A DNA stretch of 12,212 bases. Source: Quisquiliibacterium sp. (GTDB taxonomy: Bacteria; Pseudomonadota; Gammaproteobacteria; Burkholderiales; Burkholderiaceae_E). The notes below the pieces were generated by a model. That model did no database searches and was not told the origin of the DNA. It saw only the letters and a program-made list of their open reading frames with translations. Positions 1 to 7,461 of the stretch are shown here, piece by piece. Numbering within the stretch: the stretch's first letter is position 1; every line of letters starts with the position of its first letter. The stretch spans positions 1 to 12,212 of the forward strand of contig JALRBB010000050.1 in NCBI GenBank assembly GCA_023257915.1, written 5' to 3'. Both the position numbers and the translations under genes were made by a program.

Positions 1-1121
1 GCTATTGCGATCCGACCAATGCCGACAAAATGGTCGCTGACGGCGCGGACTACTGGATGCCGATGGACCAGTACATCGGCGGCATCGAGCATGCGGTGTT
101 GCATCTGCTGTATGCGCGCTTCTGGACCAAGGTCATGCGCGACATCCATGGCGACTTCCCCGGCAATGCAAACCGGGGCCTGGTCAAGTTCGGCGAGCCG
201 TTCACCCGTCTGCTGTGCCAGGGCATGGTGCTGAACCATATTTACCAGCGCAAGAACGCGCGCGGCGGCATCGAATACTTCTGGCCCGACGAGGTCGAGA
301 ACACCTTCGATGACACCGGCCGGATCAACGGTGCCCGACTCAAATCCGACGGTAGCGCGATCGACTATGCCGGTGTCGGCACGATGTCCAAGAGCAAGAA
401 CAACGGCGTCGATCCGCAACAGCTGATCGACAGCTATGGCGCGGACACGGCGCGCCTGTTCGTGATGTTCGCCAGCCCCCCGGAGCAAACGCTCGAATGG
501 TCCAGCGCGGGCGTCGAAGGTGCCCATCGGTTCCTGCGCCGGCTATGGCAATACGGAGCCGCCCAGGCCGAAGCGCTCGCATCGCACAGCGAGCCGCTGG
601 CGCTGAATACGCTGAGTGCGGAGCACAAGTCGCTGCGCCGCGAGATCCACTCGGTGCTCAAACAGGCCAACTATGACTACCAGCGGCTGCAGTACAACAC
701 CGTGGTGTCGGCCGGCATGAAGATGCTCAACGCGCTCGAATCCGCGAAGCTGCCGCAGTCCGCACAAAGCGCGGCAACGGTGCGCGAATGTTTGTCGATC
801 CTGCTGCGCGCGCTCAACCCGGTTGTTCCGCACATCACGCATTCGATGTGGCGCGAGCTGGGTTTCGATGCACTGCATGGAGATCTTCTTGATGCGCCAT
901 GGCCCGAGGTCGACGAAGCCGCGCTGATGCAGGACGAAATCGAACTGGTGCTGCAGATCAACGGCAAGGTCCGAGGTTCGGTGAAGGTTGCCGCAGGCGC
1001 CAGCTCAGCCGAAATCGAAGCGGCCGCGCTAGCTACCGAAGCATTCACGCGCCACGCCGAAGAGCGCAAAGCGAAAAAAGTGATCGTCGTGCCAGGCCGT
1101 CTGGTCAACGTGGTCGTCTGA
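1..1121 (+). CDS. leuS: Leucyl-tRNA synthetase, C-terminal part (5' end outside window)
   Basis: Class I aminoacyl-tRNA synthetase that charges tRNA-Leu with leucine in the cytoplasm. The frame is open from base 3, so 372 residues are visible of a protein that is usually about 860. The fragment starts just before the conserved catalytic-core block [15 protein letters not shown]. It continues through the class I signature loop, seen here as [12 protein letters not shown] (bases 381-416), then the anticodon-binding helical domain ([13 protein letters not shown] and onwards). It ends in the small C-terminal domain, with INGKVRG and a terminal [11 protein letters not shown] as in other bacterial LeuRS. 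The first residue of the KMSKS motif is Thr rather than Lys, while the second Lys is kept. The TGA stop shares its last base with the lptE start, so the two genes are probably co-transcribed and translationally coupled. Identification is secure; the N-terminal Rossmann and editing domains cannot be judged here. Confidence 0.97.
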   Translation, partial: YCDPTNADKMVADGADYWMPMDQYIGGIEHAVLHLLYARFWTKVMRDIHGDFPGNANRGLVKFGEPFTRLLCQGMVLNHIYQRKNARGGIEYFWPDEVENTFDDTGRINGARLKSDGSAIDYAGVGTMSKSKNNGVDPQQLIDSYGADTARLFVMFASPPEQTLEWSSAGVEGAHRFLRRLWQYGAAQAEALASHSEPLALNTLSAEHKSLRREIHSVLKQANYDYQRLQYNTVVSAGMKMLNALESAKLPQSAQSAATVRECLSILLRALNPVVPHITHSMWRELGFDALHGDLLDAPWPEVDEAALMQDEIELVLQINGKVRGSVKVAAGASSAEIEAAALATEAFTRHAEERKAKKVIVVPGRLVNVVV

Positions 1122-1639
1122 TGCGATCCGGCAGCCTGCGGCCAGCACGACGCCGACTGATCGGCGTGGCGGTTGCGCTGCCGCTTGCCTCGCTACTGAC
1201 GGCATGTGGCTTCCGGCTCAGGCAGGCGCCTGATTTTGCCTTTAAGTCGCTGTACATCGGTGCGCCCTCTCGTTCGAGGGTAGCCGCCGAGTTCAAGCGC
1301 CAGTTGCGTGCCAGCCCGGGCTTGACCCTGACCGACGACGCTCAGACGGCGCAGAGCCGGCTTGAGATTTCCCGCGAACTGCGCGAAAAGGAAATCACCA
1401 GTTTCTCGACTGCGGGTCGTCCTCGCGAATACCAGCTGCGCCTGCGCATCACATACCGCTTGGTCGACTCCAAGGGTCGCGAACTGATCCCGGTCAACGA
1501 GATGCTGCAGCGACGCGAAGTCACCACCAGCGACGCCGAACTGGTCGCCAAGGAACAGGAAGACCAGATCATGTACCGCGAGATGGAGTCCGACATCGTC
1601 CAGCAACTGATCTTCCGGATTGCGGCTGTGCGCCTGTAA
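1121..1639 (+). CDS. lptE: LPS-assembly lipoprotein LptE
   Basis: Outer-membrane lipoprotein that plugs and assembles the LptD barrel, the translocon that inserts lipopolysaccharide into the outer leaflet. The product is 172 residues. It begins with a basic N-terminus (RPARRR), a hydrophobic stretch at about residues 13-26, and a lipobox LTAC with Cys29 as the predicted lipidated residue, followed by GFRLR. The rest matches the LptE/RlpB fold: a SLYIG strand near the start, the block GRPREYQLRLRITYRL in the middle, and a C-terminal amphipathic helix (MESDIVQQLIFRIAAVRL). I chose the ATG at 1121, which overlaps the leuS stop by one base. The frame extends further upstream inside leuS, but only this start puts the signal peptide at the N-terminus. 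It lies between leuS and holA, the usual arrangement in many Proteobacteria. Confidence 0.93.
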   Translation: MRSGSLRPARRRLIGVAVALPLASLLTACGFRLRQAPDFAFKSLYIGAPSRSRVAAEFKRQLRASPGLTLTDDAQTAQSRLEISRELREKEITSFSTAGRPREYQLRLRITYRLVDSKGRELIPVNEMLQRREVTTSDAELVAKEQEDQIMYREMESDIVQQLIFRIAAVRL

Positions 1640-1665
1640 GGCACGCAGACCGGCAAGACATCACG

Positions 1666-2682
1666 ATGCAGATACGCCCCGACGGCCTGGACGCAGCCCT
1701 GCGCAAGGGTGCCGCGCCGCTGACCTGGGTGCATGGCGATGAGGCCCTGCTGCGCATCGAGGCAGCCGACCAGGTGCGCGCCGCACTGCGCACAGCGGGC
1801 TTTGACGAGCGTGAGGTGTTCAGCGTCGAGCGTGGCTTCAAGCTGGACGCGTTGTTGGCCCAGACGCAGGCAATGTCCTTGTTTGCATCGAACCGCATCA
1901 TCGAGCTGCGCTTGACCGCCAAACCAACGAAGGAGCTCGGCAGCGCGCTGGCTGCGGCGGTCGCCATGCTCGATGAGTCGACCCGAATGCTGGTGTCTGG
2001 CCCGCGACTCGACAAAGCAGCAACCGAATCGGCCTGGTTCCGGGAGCTGGACCGTCATGCGTGGATCGTGCCGGTCTACCCGGTAGAACGGGCCCGACTG
2101 CCTCAGTGGATCGCGCAGCGCCTGTCGCGCCAGGGCCAGCGTGCCGACAACGCCACGCTCGAATTTCTGGCCGAGCGAGTCGAAGGCAACCTGCTGGCCG
2201 CGCATCAGGAAATCCGCAAGCTCGGCTTGCTGTTCGGACAAGGCAATCTGCCCGATGACCAGGTGCGCGACGCGGTGCTCAATGTCGCCCGCTACGACGC
2301 CTTCGGCCTGGCCGAGGCGATGCTGGCCGGTGACGCGGCGCGCGCGCTGCGCAGCCTCGACGGTTTACGTGCCGAGGGTGAAGCCGAACCGCTGGTCTTG
2401 TGGGCGCTGGCCGATGCGATCCGCAACCTTGCACGCTTGGCCGAAGGCCGGGATGCGGGCCGCGCTCCAGCGTCGATGATGCGAGAGTTGCGCATCTTCG
2501 GTCCGCGCGAAGCACTTTACCTGCGAGCACTGCAGCGGCTTGACCGCAGGCGCCTGGACGATGCACTGCAGGCTGCGGCCGGGATCGATAAAATCATCAA
2601 AGGAATCACCCGCGGGGATGCCTGGACTGCAATGTCGTCACTTGCGACCTCATTGGCGGGCGCCCCGTCCCTAGGAAACTGA
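1666..2682 (+). CDS. holA: DNA polymerase III delta subunit
   Basis: Clamp-loader subunit that opens the beta sliding clamp and, with delta-prime and tau/gamma, loads it onto primed DNA. The product has 338 residues, close to the 343 of E. coli HolA. The N-terminal AAA+-like domain begins with [17 protein letters not shown] (residues 19-35), where a true P-loop is absent, as expected for delta. Further family-like blocks are the FSVERGF / [19 protein letters not shown] region (about residues 50-84), a middle segment with [22 protein letters not shown], and a C-terminal collar region of helices with [19 protein letters not shown]. The ATG at 1666 is 26 nt after the lptE stop and has only a weak Shine-Dalgarno match. 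The stop is one base before the proA start, pointing to coupled translation. Confidence 0.93.
   Translation: MQIRPDGLDAALRKGAAPLTWVHGDEALLRIEAADQVRAALRTAGFDEREVFSVERGFKLDALLAQTQAMSLFASNRIIELRLTAKPTKELGSALAAAVAMLDESTRMLVSGPRLDKAATESAWFRELDRHAWIVPVYPVERARLPQWIAQRLSRQGQRADNATLEFLAERVEGNLLAAHQEIRKLGLLFGQGNLPDDQVRDAVLNVARYDAFGLAEAMLAGDAARALRSLDGLRAEGEAEPLVLWALADAIRNLARLAEGRDAGRAPASMMRELRIFGPREALYLRALQRLDRRRLDDALQAAAGIDKIIKGITRGDAWTAMSSLATSLAGAPSLGN
2673..2676 (+). promoter_or_regulatory. Shine-Dalgarno for proA (GTG start)
   Basis: AGGA lies 7 nt before the GTG at 2684, inside the last codons of holA. It supports GTG as the proA start; the next in-frame ATG (2758) would remove 25 residues that align with the family's N-terminal helix. 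Confidence 0.6.
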
Positions 2683-2683
2683 A

Positions 2684-3967
2684 GTGGACAATCAGCCGAT
2701 CGACATCGCAGCCTACGTCGCACAGGTCGGGCACCGGGCCCGGGCGGCGAGCCGCGAGATGGCGCGTGCCGCAACCGCAGCCAAGGATGCCGCACTCAAG
2801 GCAACCGCCGCGGCGATCCGTCGCGAGGCCCGCACGCTGCAGCAGGCCAATGAACATGATCTGCAGGCCGCCCGCGCGGCAGGCGAGGACCCGGCGTTCG
2901 TCGACAGACTGGCGCTGACCGACAAGGTCATCGAGTCGATGGCTGCCGGCCTAGAGCAGATCGCCACGCTGGCCGATCCGATCGGAGAGATCACCGACCT
3001 GCGCTACCGCCCCACCGGAATCCAGGTCGGACGGATGCGCGTTCCGCTTGGTGTGATCGGGATCATCTACGAGTCGCGCCCGAACGTGACGATCGATGCC
3101 GCCGGCCTATGTATCAAGTCGGGCAATGCAACGATCCTGCGCGGCGGCTCGGAGGCCATTCACAGCAACCAGGCGCTGGCAGCGCTGGTCCGCGAAGGCC
3201 TGGCCAGTGCCGGCTTGCCGCAGGACGCGGTGCAGGTCATCGAAACCACCGATCGTGCCGCGGTCGGCGAACTGATCGCCAGTCCACAGTATGTCGATGT
3301 GATCGTGCCGCGCGGCGGCAAGTCGCTGATCGAGCGTATTTCGCGCGATGCCAAGGTCCCGACCATCAAGCATCTGGACGGCATCTGTCATGTCTATATC
3401 GACGATTCTGCAGACCTGCAAAAAGCGGTGCGCATCGCCGACAACGCCAAGACGCAGCGCTACTCGCCGTGCAACACCATGGAAACACTGCTGGTTGCCG
3501 AGTCGATCGCCGCCAAGGTGCTGCCCGAGCTTTGCCGCATCTATGCCGACAAGGGTGTCGAACTGCGGGTCGATGCAAGCACCGCGAGCATTCTTGCCGC
3601 CCATCAGCTTTCCAGCGTACCAGCCACCGAACAAGACTGGCATACCGAGTACCTCGCTCCGATCCTGTCGATCCGCGTGGTCGCCGGTATCGACGAAGCC
3701 ATCGAACACATCGGCACCTACGGCTCGAGCCATACCGATGCGATCGTGACCGAAGATTATTCGAAGGCCATGCGCTTCCTGCGCGAGGTCGATTCTTCGT
3801 CGGTGATGGTCAACGCCTCGACACGCTTTGCCGACGGATTCGAATACGGATTGGGTGCCGAGATCGGTATTTCGACCGATAAGCTGCACGCCCGCGGGCC
3901 GGTCGGTCTCGAAGGCCTCACTTCGGTCAAGTATGTTGTGCTCGGCTCGGGCCAGATCAGGACCTGA
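2684..3967 (+). CDS. proA: Gamma-glutamyl phosphate reductase
   Basis: Cytoplasmic NADPH-dependent enzyme that reduces L-glutamate 5-phosphate to glutamate 5-semialdehyde, the second step of proline synthesis from glutamate. The product has 427 residues, near the usual 415-425. It belongs to the aldehyde dehydrogenase superfamily. The N-terminal helix is rich in Ala/Arg. The nucleotide-binding part contains [16 protein letters not shown] (121-136) and GNATILRGG (147-155). The catalytic cysteine is Cys263 in [12 protein letters not shown]. The C-terminal part has [13 protein letters not shown], the YGSSHTDAI block and [31 protein letters not shown], all typical of ProA. It starts with GTG one base after the holA stop. 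proB is not in the window, so proline synthesis genes are split in this genome or proB lies elsewhere. Confidence 0.97.
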   Translation: MDNQPIDIAAYVAQVGHRARAASREMARAATAAKDAALKATAAAIRREARTLQQANEHDLQAARAAGEDPAFVDRLALTDKVIESMAAGLEQIATLADPIGEITDLRYRPTGIQVGRMRVPLGVIGIIYESRPNVTIDAAGLCIKSGNATILRGGSEAIHSNQALAALVREGLASAGLPQDAVQVIETTDRAAVGELIASPQYVDVIVPRGGKSLIERISRDAKVPTIKHLDGICHVYIDDSADLQKAVRIADNAKTQRYSPCNTMETLLVAESIAAKVLPELCRIYADKGVELRVDASTASILAAHQLSSVPATEQDWHTEYLAPILSIRVVAGIDEAIEHIGTYGSSHTDAIVTEDYSKAMRFLREVDSSSVMVNASTRFADGFEYGLGAEIGISTDKLHARGPVGLEGLTSVKYVVLGSGQIRT

Positions 3968-4007
3968 GAGCACGCCTCAAAACCTCGACAAGACGGCACC
4001 CCACGCG

Positions 4008-4442
4008 ATGACCAATGGTTTCCTCTGGATCAAAACCCTGCATCTGATGTTCGTGATCAGCTGGTTTGCAGGTCTGTTTTATCTGCCACGCATCTTTGTG
4101 AATCTCGCGATGGTGCCGGCCGACTCCACCGCCGAGCGCGATCGACTGCTGCTGATGGCGCGCAAGCTGTACCGGTTCATGATGCCGCTGATGGTGCTGT
4201 CGCTGGTGTTCGGCCTGTGGCTTTGGATCGGATACGGCGTCGGCAAGGGATCTGGCTGGATGCATGCGAAACTGGCGATCGTCATCATCCTGATCGGGTT
4301 TCAACATGGTTGCGGCCGGCTCATCAAGAAGCTCGCCGCGGGCTCGGACCGGCATTCGCATGTCTGGTTCCGGTGGTTCAACGAAGTACCGACGATTGCG
4401 CTGCTGCTAACGCTCGTGCTCGTCGTCATCAAACCGTTCTGA
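4008..4442 (+). CDS. HemJ/CopD-family membrane protein, candidate protoporphyrinogen IX oxidase
   Basis: Small integral membrane protein of 144 residues with four likely transmembrane segments (about residues 7-31, 57-78, 86-104 and 127-142). It closely resembles the HemJ (UPF0093) family, haem-b-binding proteins that oxidise protoporphyrinogen IX to protoporphyrin IX in bacteria lacking HemG and HemY. Visible family features are KTLHLMFVISWFAGLFYLPR at the N-terminus with His12, a W-M-HAKL block with His86 and Lys88 in helix 3, and FRWFNEVPT (121-129) before the last helix. A His and a Lys in these places are the conserved residues of HemJ, so the key residues look present. The ATG at 4008 is 40 nt after proA and has a weak Shine-Dalgarno; no other start lies nearby in frame. 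Shorter CopD-like proteins share the fold, so the exact enzymatic role is inferred, not shown. Confidence 0.8.
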   Translation: MTNGFLWIKTLHLMFVISWFAGLFYLPRIFVNLAMVPADSTAERDRLLLMARKLYRFMMPLMVLSLVFGLWLWIGYGVGKGSGWMHAKLAIVIILIGFQHGCGRLIKKLAAGSDRHSHVWFRWFNEVPTIALLLTLVLVVIKPF

Positions 4443-4444
4443 CA

Positions 4445-5047
4445 ATGACCAAGACCGTCGACTACTTCATGAGCCCAGGCTCGCCCTGGACCTTCCTCGG
4501 GCACGCCCGTCTGCGCGAGATGTGCGCATTACATAACGCCAGCATCCGAATCAAGCCGATTGATGTCGGAGCCAAGGTGTTCCCGGTGTCCGGCGGCTTG
4601 CCGTTGCCCAAGCGGGCGCCGCAGCGCCAGGCCTATCGACTCGTTGAACTCGAACGCTGGCGCAAACTGCGCGGCATTGCGCTGAATTTGCAGCCCAAGC
4701 ATTTCCCGACGCCAGTCGATGAGGCCTGCCGCCTGATCATCGCAGCCGACCAGTTGCATGGCCAGGACGGTGCGATGCGACTCGCCGAGAACCTGATGCA
4801 GGCGCTGTGGGTGCAAGAGCGCAACATTGGCGATACGCCGACGCTGCGCGCGATCGTGCATGAGTCCGGGCTGGAGGTCGACGCCTTGTATCACCAGATT
4901 CCGCAGACCCACCAGCCATTCGATGCCTACACGCAGGAAGCGATCGAGCGCAATGTGTTCGGCGTGCCCTGGTATCAGTTCCAGGACGAGCCCTTCTGGG
5001 GCCAGGACCGGCTCGACTTTCTCGAGCGCGCGCTCGCCGCATCTTGA
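4445..5047 (+). CDS. 2-hydroxychromene-2-carboxylate isomerase family protein (DsbA-like/kappa GST fold)
   Basis: Soluble 200-residue protein of the thioredoxin-like DsbA superfamily. The best-known members, such as NahD, use glutathione to isomerise 2-hydroxychromene-2-carboxylate in naphthalene degradation. The N-terminus is VDYFMSPGSPWTFLGHARL; the usual CxxC redox pair is replaced by Ser13-Pro-Trp, as in HCCA isomerases and kappa GSTs, so it is not a thiol oxidase. The helical insert holds LWVQERNIGD (121-130). The cis-Pro loop is VFGVPW (171-176), followed by FWGQDRLDFLERAL (184-197), all family hallmarks. The ATG is 2 nt after the preceding stop, so translation is probably coupled. No ring-cleavage dioxygenase or other aromatic pathway gene is nearby, so the natural substrate is unknown and a general glutathione-linked role is as likely as naphthalene catabolism. 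Confidence 0.88.
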   Translation: MTKTVDYFMSPGSPWTFLGHARLREMCALHNASIRIKPIDVGAKVFPVSGGLPLPKRAPQRQAYRLVELERWRKLRGIALNLQPKHFPTPVDEACRLIIAADQLHGQDGAMRLAENLMQALWVQERNIGDTPTLRAIVHESGLEVDALYHQIPQTHQPFDAYTQEAIERNVFGVPWYQFQDEPFWGQDRLDFLERALAAS

Positions 5048-6276
5048 CCCGCCACAGTTCGACGCCGCCCACCGCCGAGGCGAAGCTGGAGAGTTTCTTT
5101 GCGCCCTGCCCCCGCGGGCTCGAGGCCGCACTGGCCGCGGAGTTGCGCCAGATCGACGCGCAGCAGATTCGCGAGAGTTCAGGCGGCGTCGGGTTTTGCG
5201 GAACCCGGCAAATCGCCTGGCTGGCGAATCTGCGATCGCGAATCGCCAGCCGCATCTTGCTGCAGGTCGCCCAGGGACGCTATCGCGACGACGACGATCT
5301 GTACAGGCTCGCGAACCGGGTCGAATGGGAGCATTGGTTTTCGAACGCGCAAACGCTGCGGATCGATGTCAGCGCGATCCGTTCGCCACTGCGCAGCCTG
5401 AACTTCGCCACGCTGCGTTTCAAGGATGGTCTGGTCGACCGCTTTCGCGCCCGGACCGGTGAACGCCCGTCGATCGATACCGAGAACCCCGATGTGCGTG
5501 TGTTCGGCTTTCTGCAGGAACGCGCGGCCGTGCTGTATCTCGATCTGTCCGGCGAACCGCTGTTCAAGCGGGGCTGGCGCTCCGAGCGTGAGGACAAGGG
5601 CGAAGCGCCGTTGAAGGAGAATCTTGCAGCCGGCCTGCTGGCGCTCGCGGGCTGGCAGCCTGCGATGCCACTTTACGACCCGTTCTGCGGCTCCGGAACC
5701 ATCGTCATCGAAGCAGCCCAGCAGGCCCTGGGCATCCCGCCCGGCGCGGGACGCGGGTTTGCCTTCGAGCGGCTGGCGGATTTTGACGCCGATGCCTGGC
5801 GTTCATTGCGTGACAAAACACTAGGTCAGATGCGCGAAGCCGGCATCCAGGCCTCCGAGCTTCGGATCGCAGCCAGCGATACCGATCCGCAGGCAGTCGA
5901 ACAGACCCGGCGCAATGCGGTGCGCGCCGGTATCGCGCAAGATGCTGTGCAGGTCTCGATTCGGGATGCCGCGCGAGCCCAACCGCCGTTCGATGAGCCC
6001 GGCCTGATCGTGACGAACCCGCCTTATGGTGAACGCATCTCGCTGGACGGCAAGGGATCGGATTGGGAAGACATCGGCCAAGCGCTGCGCCAGCAGTTCG
6101 GTGGTTGGCAGGCCTGGATGCTGACCAGCGATCCGCAACTGCCACGCCGGATCGGGATGCGCGAGAGGCGGCGCGCGCCGTTGTTCAATGGTCCGATCGA
6201 GTGCCGCTTGTTCGGGTTCGAGATTTTCGCGCCCGGCGACCTCAGACCACGTCGAGGTGTTCAATCCCCCGATTGA
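5044..6276 (+). CDS. rlmL: THUMP-domain 23S rRNA (guanine-N2) methyltransferase, RlmL type
   Basis: SAM-dependent RNA methyltransferase, by family expected to make m2G2445 in 23S rRNA. The product has 410 residues. An N-terminal ferredoxin-like and THUMP part (about 15-170) starts with ESFFAPCPRGLEAALAAEL and contains FKDGLVDRFR. The link DLSGEPLFKRGWR (167-179) leads to the Rossmann-fold catalytic domain. SAM motif I is DPFCGSGT (212-219) and the amino-methyltransferase motif IV is NPPYGER (325-331). In E. coli the protein is fused to RlmK (702 residues together); here the RlmK half is absent. I use the TTG at 5044, whose last three bases are in the overlapping TTGA with the preceding stop; no ATG or GTG lies between it and the conserved region. 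The final 35 bp overlap the convergent pilU gene. RlmL is the best match, but related THUMP methyltransferases cannot be fully excluded. Confidence 0.87.
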   Translation: MTRHSSTPPTAEAKLESFFAPCPRGLEAALAAELRQIDAQQIRESSGGVGFCGTRQIAWLANLRSRIASRILLQVAQGRYRDDDDLYRLANRVEWEHWFSNAQTLRIDVSAIRSPLRSLNFATLRFKDGLVDRFRARTGERPSIDTENPDVRVFGFLQERAAVLYLDLSGEPLFKRGWRSEREDKGEAPLKENLAAGLLALAGWQPAMPLYDPFCGSGTIVIEAAQQALGIPPGAGRGFAFERLADFDADAWRSLRDKTLGQMREAGIQASELRIAASDTDPQAVEQTRRNAVRAGIAQDAVQVSIRDAARAQPPFDEPGLIVTNPPYGERISLDGKGSDWEDIGQALRQQFGGWQAWMLTSDPQLPRRIGMRERRRAPLFNGPIECRLFGFEIFAPGDLRPRRGVQSPD

Positions 6277-7375
6277 GATCGCGATCGGCGTGCTTGCTGT
6301 TCAGCTTGATGTTCAGACGCAGGTCGTTGATCGAGTCGGCATTACGTAGCGCGTCCTCATAGCTGATCTTTTGCGCTTCGTACAGATCGAACAGCGACTG
6401 ATCGAAGGTCTGCATGCCGATCTCACGGCTCTTCTTCATGATCTCCTTGATCGTGCCGACCTCTCCCTTGAAGATCAGATCGGCGATCAGCGGCGAGTTC
6501 AGCAGGATCTCCACCGCTGGCACCCGCCCCTTGCCCCCGATCGCCGGAATCAGTCGCTGCGAGATGATCCCGCGCAGGTTCAGCGAAAGATCCATCAGCA
6601 GTTGCGCGCGCCGATCCTCGGGAAAGAAATTGATGATCCGGTCCAGTGCCTGATTCGAGCTGTTCGCATGCAGCGTAGCAACGCACAGATGCCCGGTCTC
6701 GGCAAATGCAACCGCATGCTCCATCGTCTCGCGATCGCGGATCTCGCCGATCATGATCACATCGGGTGCCTGCCGCAGGGTGTTCTTGAGCGCCACCCCC
6801 CAGCTTTCAGTGTCGACGCCAACCTCACGATGCGTGACGATGCTGCTCTTGTGCGGATGAACAAACTCGACAGGATCTTCAATCGTGACGATGTGCCCGG
6901 CGCTGTTCTCGTTGCGATAGCCGATCATCGCGGCTAGCGTGTTTGACTTGCCAGAGCCGGTGGCGCCGACGACGATGATCAGGCCGCGCTTGGTCATCGC
7001 AAGCTCATTGAGCAGCTTGGGCAAACCGAGTTGTTCCACTCTGGGGATTTCGGACTTGATCGTGCGCATCACGATGCCGACCCGCCCCTGCTGCACGAAT
7101 GCATTGACGCGAAACCTGCCGATGCCGGTCGGGCTGATCGCGAAATTTGCCTCCTTGTGCGCCTCGAATTCGGCGGCCTGTCGATCGTTCATCAGCGCAC
7201 GCGCCAACTCGACGGTGTGCTGAGAAGACAGTGGCACTGCGGAGACCGGTGCAATTTTTCCGTCGATCTTGAATGCCGGCGGAAAGTCCGCGGTCAGGAA
7301 CAGATCGGAACCATTGCGGGCCATCATCAGCTTGAGCAGGTCATGCAAGAATTTCGATGCCTGTTCACGTTCCAT
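6242..7375 (-). CDS. pilU: Type IV pilus retraction ATPase PilU
   Basis: Hexameric cytoplasmic ATPase of the secretion-ATPase superfamily that assists PilT in retracting type IV pili. The product has 377 residues, the usual PilU length. The N-terminal PAS-like domain contains GSDLFLTADFPPAFKIDGK. The RecA-like domain has Walker A GATGSGKS (137-144), an Asp box TIEDPVEFVH (164-173), Walker B DVIMIGEIRD with Glu211 (205-214) and a His box AETGHLCVATLH (225-236). PilU rather than PilT is indicated by GATGSGKSNTL in place of GPTGSGKSTTL, the longer acidic/basic tail (about 350-377), and position downstream of pilT. A Shine-Dalgarno GAGGT (7381-7385) lies 5 nt before the ATG. It follows pilT after an 86-nt gap and is likely in the same transcript. 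Its 3' end overlaps the convergent rlmL-type gene. Confidence 0.95.
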   Translation of the reverse strand: MEREQASKFLHDLLKLMMARNGSDLFLTADFPPAFKIDGKIAPVSAVPLSSQHTVELARALMNDRQAAEFEAHKEANFAISPTGIGRFRVNAFVQQGRVGIVMRTIKSEIPRVEQLGLPKLLNELAMTKRGLIIVVGATGSGKSNTLAAMIGYRNENSAGHIVTIEDPVEFVHPHKSSIVTHREVGVDTESWGVALKNTLRQAPDVIMIGEIRDRETMEHAVAFAETGHLCVATLHANSSNQALDRIINFFPEDRRAQLLMDLSLNLRGIISQRLIPAIGGKGRVPAVEILLNSPLIADLIFKGEVGTIKEIMKKSREIGMQTFDQSLFDLYEAQKISYEDALRNADSINDLRLNIKLNSKHADRDLNRGIEHLDVV

Positions 7376-7380
7376 CTGGT

Positions 7381-7385
7381 ACCTC
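7381..7385 (-). promoter_or_regulatory. Shine-Dalgarno for pilU
   Basis: GAGGT on the minus strand, 5 nt before the pilU ATG. It shows pilU has its own ribosome entry and does not depend on coupling to pilT. Confidence 0.6.
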
Positions 7386-7461
7386 GATCACTGAGGGTAA
7401 GACAAAGATCAGTGTAAACCGGCTGCGCCGCATTGCGACCTTTACCTGGATATCGCCCAGA

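Noticed and set aside
899..1120. Longer upstream reading frame for lptE inside leuS
   Set aside because: It would place a basic, low-complexity stretch before the lipoprotein signal peptide. The ATG at 1121 gives a proper signal and lipobox and overlaps the leuS stop as expected for coupling.
1342..2241. Minus-strand frame of 299 codons across lptE and holA
   Set aside because: It spans two well-supported plus-strand genes and has no recognisable domain or ribosome binding site.
3107..3973. Long open frame of 288 codons on the minus strand inside proA
   Set aside because: It lies wholly opposite a securely identified gene, shows no family resemblance, and reflects GC-rich codon structure.
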